NCBI GenBank assembly: GCA_033032865.1
Contig: JAWHQI010000099.1
Span: 7,023,501 to 7,087,500 of the forward strand
DNA length: 64,000 bases
Origin: Dactylorhiza incarnata
Lineage: Eukaryota > Streptophyta > Magnoliopsida > Asparagales > Orchidaceae
Direction: 5' to 3'
Shown here: one piece after another, positions 42,179 to 52,736 of the stretch
How positions within the stretch are numbered: position 1 is the first letter of the stretch
How the letters are laid out: every line of letters starts with the position of its first letter
Translations under genes and position numbers: made by a program
Notes under the pieces: generated by a model
Told to the model about the DNA's origin: nothing
What the model saw: the letters and a program-made list of their open reading frames with translations, nothing else
The model's database searches: none

Positions 42179-43467
42179 TGTTAAATTTTTGAAGTGGAAG
42201 TGTCAGGCCGGGCAGTCTGTTTTTGGAGACCGCAGAGACCGCGCAACTTGTGTTGCTGTCTTCCTCTGGAAACTGCAAGCTCGGTGTGGCGACCTGGCTG
42301 GTGTGGTTGCGCATCTCTAGTGTTGGCGGCTTGTGTTTGGTCTACCTGTTTTGCCCAAGTATCCTTGTTCTGGTTTAGACCGGGCGGTCTGTACTAGAGG
42401 TCGCTTCTGCGGTCTCGTACTGCGGCCTGCATGTGTTCGTTCTGGCGGTCAGCTTGGTATGTCAGGATGTTCTTATGGTGCCGATCTTATAAGAGTCTGG
42501 GCGGGTTGTATGAGCTCGTTTCTAGTGGTCTGCTCCTGATGGGTTAGATGCTCATATGTCTGTTCTTATAAGAGACTGGGCGATTTGCCGGTTTGTTCTT
42601 GGCAAGCTGTCTTGGACAGTTTTGCTAAAGTGTAATAAGGACTTTATGAGACCACGCGGTGTGGTTCTGGAGATCGCGTGCTTCAATAAGGAAGGTGACT
42701 GTATCCCTTGGGGCGGTGATGACATCCATTTGTTTGCCTATAAATAGGGACATCGGGGTAACCATAAATATGCAAGAAATGTAAGAACTCAAGTTGGCTT
42801 GATTGTGCCTATCTCACTTTGAGGTCGCGCGGCTTGAGTTGTCTGACCGGGTTGTTCTGTTTGCAAGTTAGCGGCTTGCAGTCACCGTCAGCTTTCTCCC
42901 TTCTTTCCATCTTTGAATAAACCAGTTCGGCAGCGGTCTGTCTGTGCGGACTGTGTTTAGGAGTTCTTGGACTGTGCAACAGACTCAGTTGATCAGGCAG
43001 CCTTAAGTGGTAGGGCGGTCTTGAGTTGCAGTCTTGCAGCAGGAAGCAGTTCTTTATCAAGTGTTCGCGGGTTATTCTGTGATCTTGAGACCGTGCAGTC
43101 TAGGCGATCAAGAAGTGTGGACAGTTGTTTTCAGCAGTTGAATAAAGCAGCGAGTTGTGCAGTCTATGGTTGCTGTCTGACAGCAGCGGTTTGTGCTCTG
43201 TTCACGCGGTCTCAGGGATAGCCGCGCGGCTTGCCTGTTCGAGCGGTCTGGCGGTCTCTGCTCTGGCAGTTCGCTGGCGGCTTATTTTTGTGTTTTGTTC
43301 TTCTCTCCTCTGTGATTCTTATGAATCATGTCTCTCCATGTATGTCTCGCACTGTTAAGAGATAGTTAATACAAGTGCACTACTCTTTCTTCCCATTGTC
43401 ACACTTGTGGATTGTGTTGAAGTGTTCCGTATTTTTACTTCACTCCGGACCTCTAAATTTTTTAACA
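42179..43467 (+). repeat. Element C 3' LTR (1289 bp)
   Basis: TGTTAAATTTTTGAAGTGG ... TTTTTTAACA. TATAAATA at 42739-42746. Several GCGGTCT/AGACCGC copies on both sides of the TATA box, many decayed. Start and end resemble the B LTR, supporting kinship. Confidence 0.93.
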
Positions 43468-43806
43468 AAAAGCACCGAAAGTCAAAACTGTTGCTACAAA
43501 GCCACTTGAGAAGGAGTCATGTGTATGTTGCAATCACGAGGCTTCTACTTCCAAGGTTGTATCTCCTGCACGAACCCCCATTCAAAGAGTCAAGCAGGAG
43601 AAGAAAAGAAGGTACAACAGATTCGACTGTTGGTGTTTGGCAAAGTTGGTCATTTCACCATAGATTGTTGGTTTAATCCTATGAATTTTAAGACTCCAGT
43701 AGTTAATAATGAAAGGATGACCGCTCACAATATTAACACTCAAAGTAGGAGTCGTCTAACAAGAAGTCAAGGACCCAAATCTGTTTGGGTTCCTAAGGGA
43801 AATTGA
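43468..43806 (+). pseudogene. Remnant G: SIRE-like copia gag C-terminal fragment
   Basis: Peptides FGKVGHFTIDCWFNP and RSQGPKSVWVPKGN closely match the element A gag end (CGKVGHFALDYWFNP; NPNWVPKGN). Only the knuckle region survives, with a frameshift around the first Cys pair. It stops with TGA directly after GN. C is inserted just upstream; other sequence follows four bases after the stop. Confidence 0.75.
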
Positions 43807-44091
43807 TATGTTAAAATTTCGGAGTAGGATCGAAGACAATGCAGCGGAAGACTTTAATCACTCTCAAAGCAATTAACTAGCGACAATGAATGACAAGAAA
43901 ATCTTTATCCAAATCGACTATCTTTTTTATAATGTGTTGCATACATGCCGAGACATGATTTATAAGAGAAAACTAGATGAGAAGACAAAGCAACATAACA
44001 AGTTTCTGGCGGCTAGAAGATCTGAGATCGCACAGACTGCTCGAACTCAGCAAAGCTGCACACACCCCTGAGACCACAGGAACAAAATAGG
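43807..44091. other. Unclassified remnant, about 285 bp
   Basis: Begins TGTTAAAATTTCGG two bases after the remnant G stop, which could be an LTR start. It includes AGATCTGAGATCGCACAGAC, slightly reminiscent of the copia LTR motif, and no reading frame of note. I cannot assign it. Confidence 0.35.
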
Positions 44092-44276
44092 TGTAACATC
44101 CTCAGAACAACTAGACCCCTACGATGCATTTGTCATGACAAAGTCATGACATTGCTCTAAGAGGCCAAAATGGCCCTAAGAACCAGAGTGAATAGGTAAA
44201 AATCACCTTGGTGTGCAAATAGCCAAATTGAGCCCAAGGCTTAGGGCTTGATATTTAAGCTTCAAAATGACAAGTG
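44092..44276 (+). repeat. Truncated gypsy LTR start, older relative of element I LTR
   Basis: TGTAACATCCTCAGAACAAC then ACTAGACCCCTA. The same layout begins again at 44277. Read as the first 185 bp of a related LTR into which I inserted. Confidence 0.6.
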
Positions 44277-44588
44277 TGTAACATCCCCCAAACGACTAGA
44301 CCCCTAGGATGGTTTTGTGATGACTAGGTCATGATAAAACCCTAGATGCACAAAGAGCACATAAGAGCTTAGGCTTGAGGCGAAAATCGCCAAGGTCTGC
44401 GGATAGTGATGTCCATGTACCAAGCCTAAGGTTGGTCTTACCCAACTGCCATGTCTAACCCAGTAAAGGGGTCTCCTCGTAGTACCTCAATTACCCAACC
44501 GTAGAAAGAAAGGGGTATATTGAATACGGCGCTAGTGGTTAGCGCTGGTGGTAGTGGTGGTTTAGGTGAACTGCTGAGATGAACACTG
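44277..44588 (+). repeat. Element I 5' LTR, first part (continues 59588-63874)
   Basis: Runs from TGTAACATCC to the CACTG target (44584-44588). Includes GGCGCTAGTGGTTAGCGCTGG, an outlier of the GCGCTAG cluster found after F. Confidence 0.75.
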
Positions 44589-45103
44589 TGTAAGAACTGA
44601 ACCCGAAAATATGTATAAATGTTGTACAATCTATAATAAGAGAAATTATTTTCCCCAATGATGAAAAAGAGAACAAGATTCAGTGTCGATTCGACGTCGC
44701 ACAATTTATTTTGAAATTCAAGATTTTTGATGTTTTGCGACGTTCATTTTGTATTTATTTTATATTCCGATGTTGAAATAAAATTCTGAAATTGATGTAA
44801 TTGGAGGTGGAATTAGATTTGGTTTAGTAGCCAAGTGGGCTAGCTATTGGCTGATTTGGCTAGTTATTTGGCCTAGCTGATTTTGGCTGGCTGATTTTGG
44901 GCTGGCTGAGGGCTGTGCTGATGCTTCTTATTATTAATATTTATGATTATTTTATCCCTTAGGCGATGGATTTTCAGCCTTTCCTATTGAGGGCTTATCC
45001 CGATATTTGTTTTTTTTACTTACCGCCTCCTCCTAGAGCCTTGCTGCCCCTCTCCTTCCTGCTCCTTCCCGTGGTTGTGCTGGGAGCTCTGTTTAGAGCT
45101 GGC
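44589..45103 (+). repeat. Element F 5' LTR, first part (continues 50654-52619)
   Basis: TGTAAGAACTGAACCCG, colinear with 57356 onward. Includes the TSD copy TGGC (45100-45103) of H. Confidence 0.92.
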
Positions 45104-45552
45104 TGTCACGGACTTGTCTTCTTACAAGTTCCCGTACGGCCTTAGCTCCTCCTTGCCACTCCGCGTAGCCAAGCTAAGTCAGCCTCTCCTGCAAGAACTA
45201 GGTGGTGATGAAGAAAAGATGCAAGGTAGAACTCAAGAGAACACACAATTGCAAAGGAAACTCAAAGAACTCTTATTGCTTCTCCAGACTTGGATACTTA
45301 CAAATGAGGGGGCCTTCCCCTTTTATAGGCCCCAAAAGAATTTCCCTCCAAAAGATGGAAGGATCTAGAATGCCTAAGTTTCTAAAATATTCTACCACCC
45401 TCATGAATATACAACCTTCCCGGATTCTCTAGAATGTTCCCAAGAGATCATTCTAGAGAGCTTGCACATTCTTCCAGATTTCTCTATGTACATGTTCTCC
45501 AAGGACCTAGATTTCTCTAGAATCCTCCGGGGACTTAACCCCGGGCGTGACA
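45104..45552 (-). repeat. Element H 3' LTR (449 bp)
   Basis: Plus-strand TGTCACGGACTTG ... GGGCGTGACA. Same length as the 5' LTR. Confidence 0.95.
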
Positions 45553-45563
45553 TCCTCCCCCAC

Positions 45564-48502
45564 CTAGCCTGGTGACGTCCTCGTCGCCTCGTACTGTTGA
45601 AGAATGTCTTTGAACTGCCACAAGTCTTCTAATGTCTCCCAAGTAGTTTCAGACTCTGGCAATCCCTTCCACTTGATCAAGTACTGTGTGCAAGATTGCA
45701 CACCTCTTCTTCGCACCACTCTTTTTGTTAGCACCTCTTTGATCTCTTTGTCAAAAGATTTTGTCATCACTGGAGGCGCCCTTTGAGATTCTCCTCTTTG
45801 AAGATCCTCATTACCCCCGTAATATGGTTTGAGTATACTCACATGAAACACCGGATGTATCTTCAAAGAGTTTGGTAAGTCAAGGCGATAAGAAACCTTA
45901 CCCACCTTATCCATGACCGGGAATGGGCCTTCGTATCTCCGTACCAAGCCTTTGTGTACACTACGCAAGGCCTTGAACTGCTGGGGTAAGAGCTTCACCA
46001 TCACTTTATCTCCTACCGAATATTCCGTGTGTCGCCGCTTTGCATCGGCCCACTTCTTCATCCTCTTGCGGGCCTTCTCCAAGCACGACCTAGCTAAGTC
46101 CGCATGTTCCTCCCATGACTTAGCCATCTTCCAGGCACCCGGGCTCCTTCCATCATCCGTCGTGGTTGCCAATGTTTGTGGAGTGAGGGGTTGTCTTCCC
46201 GTGGCAAGCTCAAATGGACTCCTCCCCGTGGCCTCACTCCGCTGCAGGTTGTAGGAAAATTGGGAAACATCCATAAGCTTGGCCCAGTCTTTCTGGTTGG
46301 CACTCACAAAGTGCTGTAAGTAGCACTCCAACAATGCATTCACCCTCTCGGTCTGTCCATCGGATTGAGGGTGGAAGCTATTGGAAAAATTCAGCTTCGA
46401 TCCAAGTAGCTTGAACAACTCTGTCCATAACTTCCCGGTGAAGCGAGGGTCTCGATCGCTCACAATGTTCTTCGGCAACCCCCAATACTTCACCACATGT
46501 TTGAAGAAGAGTCACACCGTCTCTTCCGCTGTTGCATCCTTCACGCTTGGTATGAAAGTGACATACTTGGAAAAGCGATCTACTACCACCAAGATAGATC
46601 CGCAACTTTCAGATTTGGGCAGAGCGTTGATGTAATCCAGCGTCACCGTTTCCCAAGGATATTCCGGCACGGTTAAGGGCTCCAAGAGTCCTGCTGGCTG
46701 CTTGTTCTCCACCTTGTCTTGTTGGCAAACAAGACATGTCTTCACGTATAGCTCAATGCTGTCCCTCATTCGCGGCCAATAGTAGGAATCCTCCATCAAC
46801 TCCAAGGTGCGCTTTTGTCCTGGATGTCCACCCCATTTGGTGTCATGACACTCCTTGATTAAGTCCTTCCGCAGGTTTCCCCACTTTGGGATATATAATC
46901 TCCTTCCTTTGGTGTAGAGTAGCCCGTCTTCTACCCAAAATCTCTTGGCTTGACCTTCTTTGGCTAGCTGCATGAGTTGTCTGGCCAACAGATCTTCTTC
47001 CAACCCACTTTTTACCTGCTCGAGAAGGTCGCTCTTCACCATCGAGATCGCCGCTAGCTCCGTTTTGCGGCTAAGTGCATCCGCTACGACGTTGGCTTTG
47101 TATGGCTTGTGTTCTAGGACAAAGTCAAACTCGGCCAGGAAGTCTTGCCACCTTGCTTGCTTCGCCGACAATTTCTTTTGAGTTTGAAAGTGGGTAGTCG
47201 CCACGTTGTCGGTCTTGATCATGAACTGTGCTCCCAACAAGTAATGCCTCCATACCTGTAAGCAATGTATGATGGTTGTCATCTCCTTCTCTTGCACGGT
47301 GTAGCGCCGCTCCGCTTCATTCAACTTGCGGCTTTCGAATGCAATCAGGTGTCCTTCTTGCATCAACACCCCTCCAATAACAAAGTCTAATGCATCTGTA
47401 TGTAGCTCGAACTTTTTCCCAAAGTTTGGTAGGGCAAGTACTGGCTCCGTACTTACCGCCTTCTTCAAGTCCTCAAAAGCTTGTTGGCATTCCCCCGTCC
47501 AGCTCCAAGCTTTCTCCTTCTTGAGCAGGTCCGTAAGCGGCACCGCTCTCTTTGAGTACCCTCTGATGAACCGTCGGTATTAGTTCACCAAACCCAGGAA
47601 TGATCTCAACTCCGTCACCTTTGTTGGCGGATCCCATTCGACGATTGCCCGTACCTTGTCCATGTCCATCTTCAATTGGCCATGTCCAATGACATGCCCG
47701 AGGAAATGCACTGCTTCTTGCCCAAAGGAACACTTTGACCGCTTGACACATAGTTCATTCTCCCGCAGTACTTGGAACACTAGGCGAAGATGTTCAGCAT
47801 GCTCCTCCATTGTATGACTATAAACGACGATGTCGTCCAAGTATACTACTACAAACTTGTCCAAGTAGGGATGGAAGATCTGATTCATCAAAGTACAGAA
47901 TGTAGCGGGTGCGTTGGTTAGGCCGAATGGCATCACCAACCACTCGAATGATCCGTACCTCATCACACATGTTGTCTTTGGCTCATCTCCTTCGGCAATC
48001 CGTACTTTGTGGTATTTTGCAGATCCATCTTCGAATATATCATTGCTCCTCCAAGTCGATCGAACAAGTCAGCAATCAACGGTATGGGGTACTTGTATTT
48101 GATAGTTACCTTGTTCAATGCCCGATAGTCTGTGCATAACCGCAAGGTTCCATCCTTCTTCTTTTGAAAGAGCACCGGTGCGCCAAAAGGTGCCTTCGAT
48201 GGTCTGATCATTCCAGCATCGAGCAGTTCATGTAGCTGCTACCTCAGCTCCTTGAGTTCAGGGGGAGCCATCCGATATGGTGCCTTTGCCGGGGCTTTTG
48301 CTCCAACCTCCAACTCAATCTTGTGGTCTACCTCTCCGCGGGGAGGTAACTTCTTTGGTAGTTCGCTAGGCATAACATCCTTGTTCTCCTCAAGAACTTC
48401 CGCAACAAGTAGAGGCACCTCCTCTATGATCTCGCCTGCTTCCTCCTTCAAAGTTGCCAAGAAAGTAGGTTCCCCTTTCTTCACGCCCTTGGCTATTTGC
48501 AT
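45564..48502 (-). pseudogene. Element H pol: RT, RNase H, integrase, chromodomain (broken)
   Basis: [42 protein letters not shown]. RNase H: ELHTDALDFVIGGVL. Integrase HHCC: HPGQKRTLELM and CLVCQQDK. Catalytic core: TLDYINALP, SDRDPRFTG, PQSDGQTERVN. C-terminal chromodomain: YLIKWKGLPESETTWE, expected to direct insertion through histone-tail binding. Broken by TAG at 48239, a frameshift near 48000, TAA at 47580 and TGA at 46512. Otherwise well conserved. Confidence 0.93.
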
Positions 48503-48511
48503 AGCCGATAG

Positions 48512-50146
48512 CTATTTTGCTCCGCAACTTGGTGGCCCTTCTACCACAGGTATCATGCATGTTGCATCTTTCTCCACAATGCACACCGAGCGGTAAGTTG
48601 CCATGACAATGACACTCACCGCATCGAAGAAGTCCATGCCCAACACTAGCTTGTGATCATCCATGGCAGCAACCGAGAAGTTCACCTTTCCTTTCCATGT
48701 ACCCATGCGAAGCTCCACACCACGAGCTACTCCTGCTAGCGGCCTTGCCTTCCCATTCACGGTCTTTAGCCATCCCTCACACTTGGTCACTTGGAGGCCA
48801 AGTCTTCTTGCTTCTTCCTCCGTCATAAAGTTATGTGTGGCACCCGTATCCACCAAGGCTTTGGTGGACTTGTTGTTGATCATGGCTTCTATGTACATCA
48901 GCCCCTTGCTGACCTCCTTCTTAGCTGGTTTCACATTCAAAGCACTTAGAAGTTGCAAAGAACATATTCGGTTTGTACCTTCTTCACCTTCGGGTCCACT
49001 TGCATCATCCTCTTGCAGTGCCGCGAGCGAACCAAGCTTTGGGCACTTGCTCATCATGTGCGGTCCCTTGCATAAGTAGCATCCCCCCTTTGGTGTGAAG
49101 CTCTTGTTGCCGCCCTCAATCTCCTTCCCATGAGTAGGAATTCGCTCTCCTCTATTTGGTCTTCGTGACCCTTGCCTTTCTCCCACACCTTTGATGTTGT
49201 CATTCCTGTAGCCCTTCTTGGCTGTCGCATCCGATGGTCTTTGGAACTCCGTCATTGCTTCATCCGCCGCAATAACTTCATCTAGTGTCTTGGCATCCCG
49301 TCGATGCACTTCTTGCTTCACCCAATTCTGAAGACCATCCTTAAAGTTGAACAATTGATCATCTTCGGACATACCTGGCACCATCAGCATTAAGGTTTGG
49401 AACTCCTTCACGTACTCCATGATTGACCCCTTCTGCTTGAGTTCCTTTAGCTTCTTCCTTGCTTCATTTGCGACGTTCTCCGGGTAGAAGTGCCGCTTAA
49501 GCTCAATCTTGAACTCATCCCATGTGTCCAAGTTACATGTTCCCTTCTTGATCTCTGCAAGCTTCCGTTTCCACCAAAGAGATGCAATACCCGAAAGATA
49601 GTAGCTAGCCGTCTTTACCTTGAGTACTTCCTCAGTGAGATTACATCCTTCGAAGTAGACCTCCATTTGATAAAGGAAGTGTTCAACTTCCTTGGCATCC
49701 CTATTCCCCGAGAAGGGTTTTGGCTTAGGCACATCGATCCTTTGGTTTGCCACAACCCCACTATTTCCTCCATTAGCATTGGCCCTCCTGCACAAGGCCA
49801 ATTCTTCCTCTAATTTGGCGATCCGCTCCTCATAGTCATCCTCAAGCTGATCACACCTTTGAGTAAGCTCCGCATTCGCACCAAGACATGCTTGGACTTG
49901 GGCCTTCAAAAGTTCCAGCTCTCCGCGAGCCGGTAGCGCTTGTTTGACAGCTTCTAGTTCTCCGCGAACATATGAGTGGTCTTCCTCCACCGCCGTCATG
50001 CGCTCTTCCCATTTGGCTAGTATGCGGTCCATGTGCGCTTCACCCCGAGATTTGCTATGTCTCCGCCTCTTCTTCTCGGCCTGGGGAAGCATCTTCCTTC
50101 CGAGCTCATCCACCACGCTTGAGTTGTTGTTCCCTTCAGCAGCCAT
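48512..50146 (-). pseudogene. Element H gag-protease
   Basis: Start chosen at 50146 (MAAEGNNNSS). The frame is open further to 50206, but that crosses the PBS and LTR. A coiled-coil N-terminus is followed by the gag core (VKTASYYLSGIASLWW), CCHC knuckle CYLCKGPHMMSKC, and protease LVDTGATHNFMT. A TAG at 48512 (plus-strand CTA) cuts the frame before RT. Confidence 0.9.
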
Positions 50147-50182
50147 CGAGTCTTCTCCGACACCAACCACAAACTTGAGCAA

Positions 50183-50198
50183 CCTTGCTTTGATACCA
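50183..50198 (-). other. Element H primer-binding site
   Basis: Element strand TGGTATCAAAGCAAGG, two bases from the LTR. Same variant as element A although A is copia and H gypsy. Confidence 0.85.
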
Positions 50199-50200
50199 AC

Positions 50201-50649
50201 TGTCATGGACTTTTCTTCTTACAATTTCCCGTGCGGCATTAACTCCTCCTTGCCACTCCGCGTAGCCAAGCTAAGTCAGCCTCTCCTGCAAGAACTAGGT
50301 GGTGATGAAGAAAAGATGCAAGGTAGAACTCAAGAGAACACACAATTGCAAAGGAAACTCAAAGAACTCTTATTGCTTCTCTAGACTTGGATACTTACAA
50401 ATGAGGGGGCCTTCCCCTTTTATAGGCCCCAAAAGAATTTCCCTCCAAAAGATGGAAGAATCTAGAATGCCTAAGTTTCTAGACTATTCTACCACCCTCA
50501 TGAATATACAACCTTCACGGATTCTCTAGAATGTTCCCAAGAGATCATTCTAGAGAGCTTCCACATTCTTCCAGATTTCTCTATGTACATGTTCTCCAAG
50601 GACCTAGATTTCTCTAGAATCCTCCGGGAACTTAACCCCGGACGTGACA
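50201..50649 (-). repeat. Element H 5' LTR (449 bp)
   Basis: Plus-strand TGTCATGGACTTT ... GGACGTGACA. TATAAAAG on the element strand at 50424-50417. Confidence 0.95.
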
Positions 50650-51556
50650 TGGCGCTACTATCTGTTGGGAAATTGCTTGCTATTGCTGCTTGGTGTTTGT
50701 GTTGGCTGGAAGCGAGTGACTGGCTGTTGGAACTCTTATTTTTGCTGCTCTCCTCACTGTGAGCTCTTCTTTACTTTCCCCTCTTCTCCTTCTTAATAGA
50801 TGGCTGTTTTGCTTAGTTGCTGAAATTTGTAGGAGAGGAGTTAGGGTTTCAGTGTTGGGGGATTTGATTCCTTTCTTGTATGAGTTATACTAGGGTTTTG
50901 ATTTGTTTTCTCTCCCTCTCCCTCCATATCTGAGCTGATTACTTTCAGACCATAACTGCCTTGTCACCTTGGATTTGGGTGTGTTGTGTACTCAGCTACC
51001 TTATGCTGTTGGCTACCTTGTTACCTTGGATATGGGTGTGCTGTGTACTCATCTACCTTGTGCTGCATGGCTGCTTTGGAGGCTGCTTAGCTGACCTTAT
51101 TGGCTGCTGTTCCTCTTGACCGTTGGATGCCTTTGGGCTATTTTCAGTTGTCTTTTGATCCACTATTTTGGAGAGGTTTTGGACTGCAGTGGCAGCCCAT
51201 GGAGATGTTGTTGGCAGCCCTTGGTGTTGCCACATAGCAGCCCTTAGTGCTGGATTTGTTAGCTTGTGTTGGCCGGGTTTTAACTTGCTGTTTGGGCTGT
51301 CTTTATTAGCTATGTGGGCTGTTTTCCTTGAGTTTAAATTGGCCATGAAAGTGATTAATTTATGAAAAGTATGGTGACTGATTTCTGGTTTTTTGTAGCA
51401 CTTAAAATCTGCATTTATGCATTCCTTTCGAGTCACCAAGCTTGTCCTTTCCTAGACAACTCCTAGAGGTCGTAGTTGTGGCCATCTTAAGGACTCTATT
51501 CATAGCTATTTAAAGATGCAACCCTATAGTAAATGATTTAATTGATACTGCAGAGG

Positions 51557-51619
51557 ATGGCGTCCGACGATAGAAGCGACGAGAATCCTGCGAAGGACAA
51601 GGACAAAGGAAAAGTTGCG
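51557..51619 (+). other. Element F predicted LTR-borne coding exon 1
   Basis: Preceded by a strong acceptor (TTGATACTGCAG|AGG) that would end a leader intron. ATG opens 21 codons (MASDDRSD...KGKVA) closing at GTTGCG|GTGAGT, phase 0. The copy in the 3' LTR (from 58747) is also open and keeps GTGAGT. Confidence 0.62.
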
Positions 51620-52303
51620 GTGAGTCATTACGGCTTTGATTTTGTATGCATTCGAATATTTTTCTGAATATGAATTGCTTTGATATAGAATGTGGAAGAT
51701 TTGAAATCATTGAAATGCATGAAATCGCTAAAGAGCTAAATATGGATGAACAAGCGATAGAATCTTTGAGGGGAATTAAAATACTTTTTTCCTATATTTA
51801 TGACTTGAATATGAAATGATATGAATAAGAAAAAGAGTTTGCATCGACGCATCGAAACACTAAGGGTCAGCCTAGTAGGGGGGTAAGTTTCAGACTCCTA
51901 CACCCAGTGGAGCGGTAGATCTCCGACGGAAATTGATACTAAAATGTCCAATTTAGGAGGCATGAGAGCCTGTTGCGTGGTTGAGCGCCCTAGAATGGAC
52001 ATTGATTGGATGGGCCTAGATAGTTGATTGAGAATGACCCTCAGTATTTCGAGAGAATGAAAAGAAAGATAATTGAACAGGAAAATGAACTATCATAAGA
52101 TAGAAGAACTGAAATAACAGAAATTGTTTATTTTTGTGTCCCAGTTTACTTTACATGTCTACTTTCATGTTCATACAGTTATTTTTTTCAGATTTATATA
52201 ACTGCTTATTATAGCTAACTCGTGTTTGCCTGTAGGGCGGTCGAAGAGGTAAGGAACTCACTTAGTTTTCTAAAAACTAATTGGATGTTAATTTTCTTTT
52301 TAG

Positions 52304-52390
52304 GATCAGACCACCAGCGTGCTAGGCCCCGCTAGGAGGAGACCTGCGGAGGCAGAAAGGAAGCAAAGGGAAGATAACTCTCGACCTCGG
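52304..52390 (+). other. Element F predicted LTR-borne coding exon 2
   Basis: Acceptor TTTTCTTTTTAG, 29 open codons starting DQTTSVLGPARRRPAEAERK and ending RPR, donor CGG|GTTAGA. Phase 0 at both ends; the other two frames contain stops. A possible 13-nt micro-exon at 52236-52248 between TGTAG and GTAAGG would break the frame, so I leave it out. Missing from the 3' LTR. Confidence 0.55.
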
Positions 52391-52625
52391 GTTAGAATGT
52401 ATTTTAGTATTATACATCTCAGTTTAATATGTACTTTTGTATTTTGGCTTTCCCTGTAAGCATGAACATGATGTAAATTATGATAAGGAATAAAAGTACT
52501 TTTATGTCTTTTACTGGTACCACTCCTGTGATTCGCTTAGCTGCGTTATTTAATTGTGTAAAACCTGCTCAGAAGATAATAAAGAAGATTTAAGTTATGG
52601 CGGGCTTCGAGCCGTTACAATTAAG

Positions 52626-52637
52626 TGGTATCAGAGC
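52626..52637 (+). other. Element F primer-binding site
   Basis: TGGTATCAGAGC six bases after the LTR. Lies inside the predicted intron 52391-52736. Confidence 0.88.
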
Positions 52638-52736
52638 ACGATTTTTCAAAAGTCAAGTAATGCAGAGAGTACCAATTGAAGGACATAATGTTACTTTGAT
52701 GTTCATATACTAAATGAGATCAATACTTGTTTTTAG

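Larger units (their letters stand above)
19118..43467 (+). mobile_element. Element C: decayed Ty1/copia retrotransposon related to B, split by D; 5' LTR disrupted by A
   Basis: Plus-strand element with a 5' LTR remnant, PBS, gag, a pol broken by D, a PPT and a complete 3' LTR. The start of its 5' LTR lies left of the window, beyond A. Gag and pol resemble B throughout ([31 protein letters not shown]) but pol contains many stops. Its LTR also carries GCGGTCT copies. The right flank AAAAG at 43468-43472 should be one TSD copy. Confidence 0.9.
45104..50649 (-). mobile_element. Element H: small gypsy chromovirus (Reina/Galadriel-like), decayed
   Basis: A 5546 bp minus-strand element with 449 bp LTRs (about 14 differences, 3%), PBS and a full domain set ending in a chromodomain. 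The TSD appears to be 4 bp (TGGC); with 4 bp the host LTR aligns to the F 3' LTR without gaps. Four in-frame stops and one frameshift. Clade is a tentative reading of gag style and short LTRs. Confidence 0.92.
50654..52619 (+). repeat. Element F 5' LTR, second part
   Basis: Continues after H and ends GCCGTTACA. Contains predicted exon 1 (51557-51619) and exon 2 (52304-52390). The segment from about 52184 to 52411 has no counterpart in the 3' LTR. Confidence 0.92.

Noticed and set aside
42403..42750. Possible host gene in a window of mixed short frames
   Set aside because: The stretch aligns as element C 3' LTR with TATA box and motif array; no exon-like conservation.
52236..52248. 13-nt micro-exon between TGTAG and GTAAGG in the F LTR
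   Set aside because: Borders look good, but 13 nt breaks the phase-0 chain that works without it. Left as an alternative.
52304..52335. Shared string GCGTGCTAGGCCCC between F exon 2 and the D LTR start (20990, 34926)
   Set aside because: Only 14 bases with no flanking similarity. Too short to claim common origin by eye.
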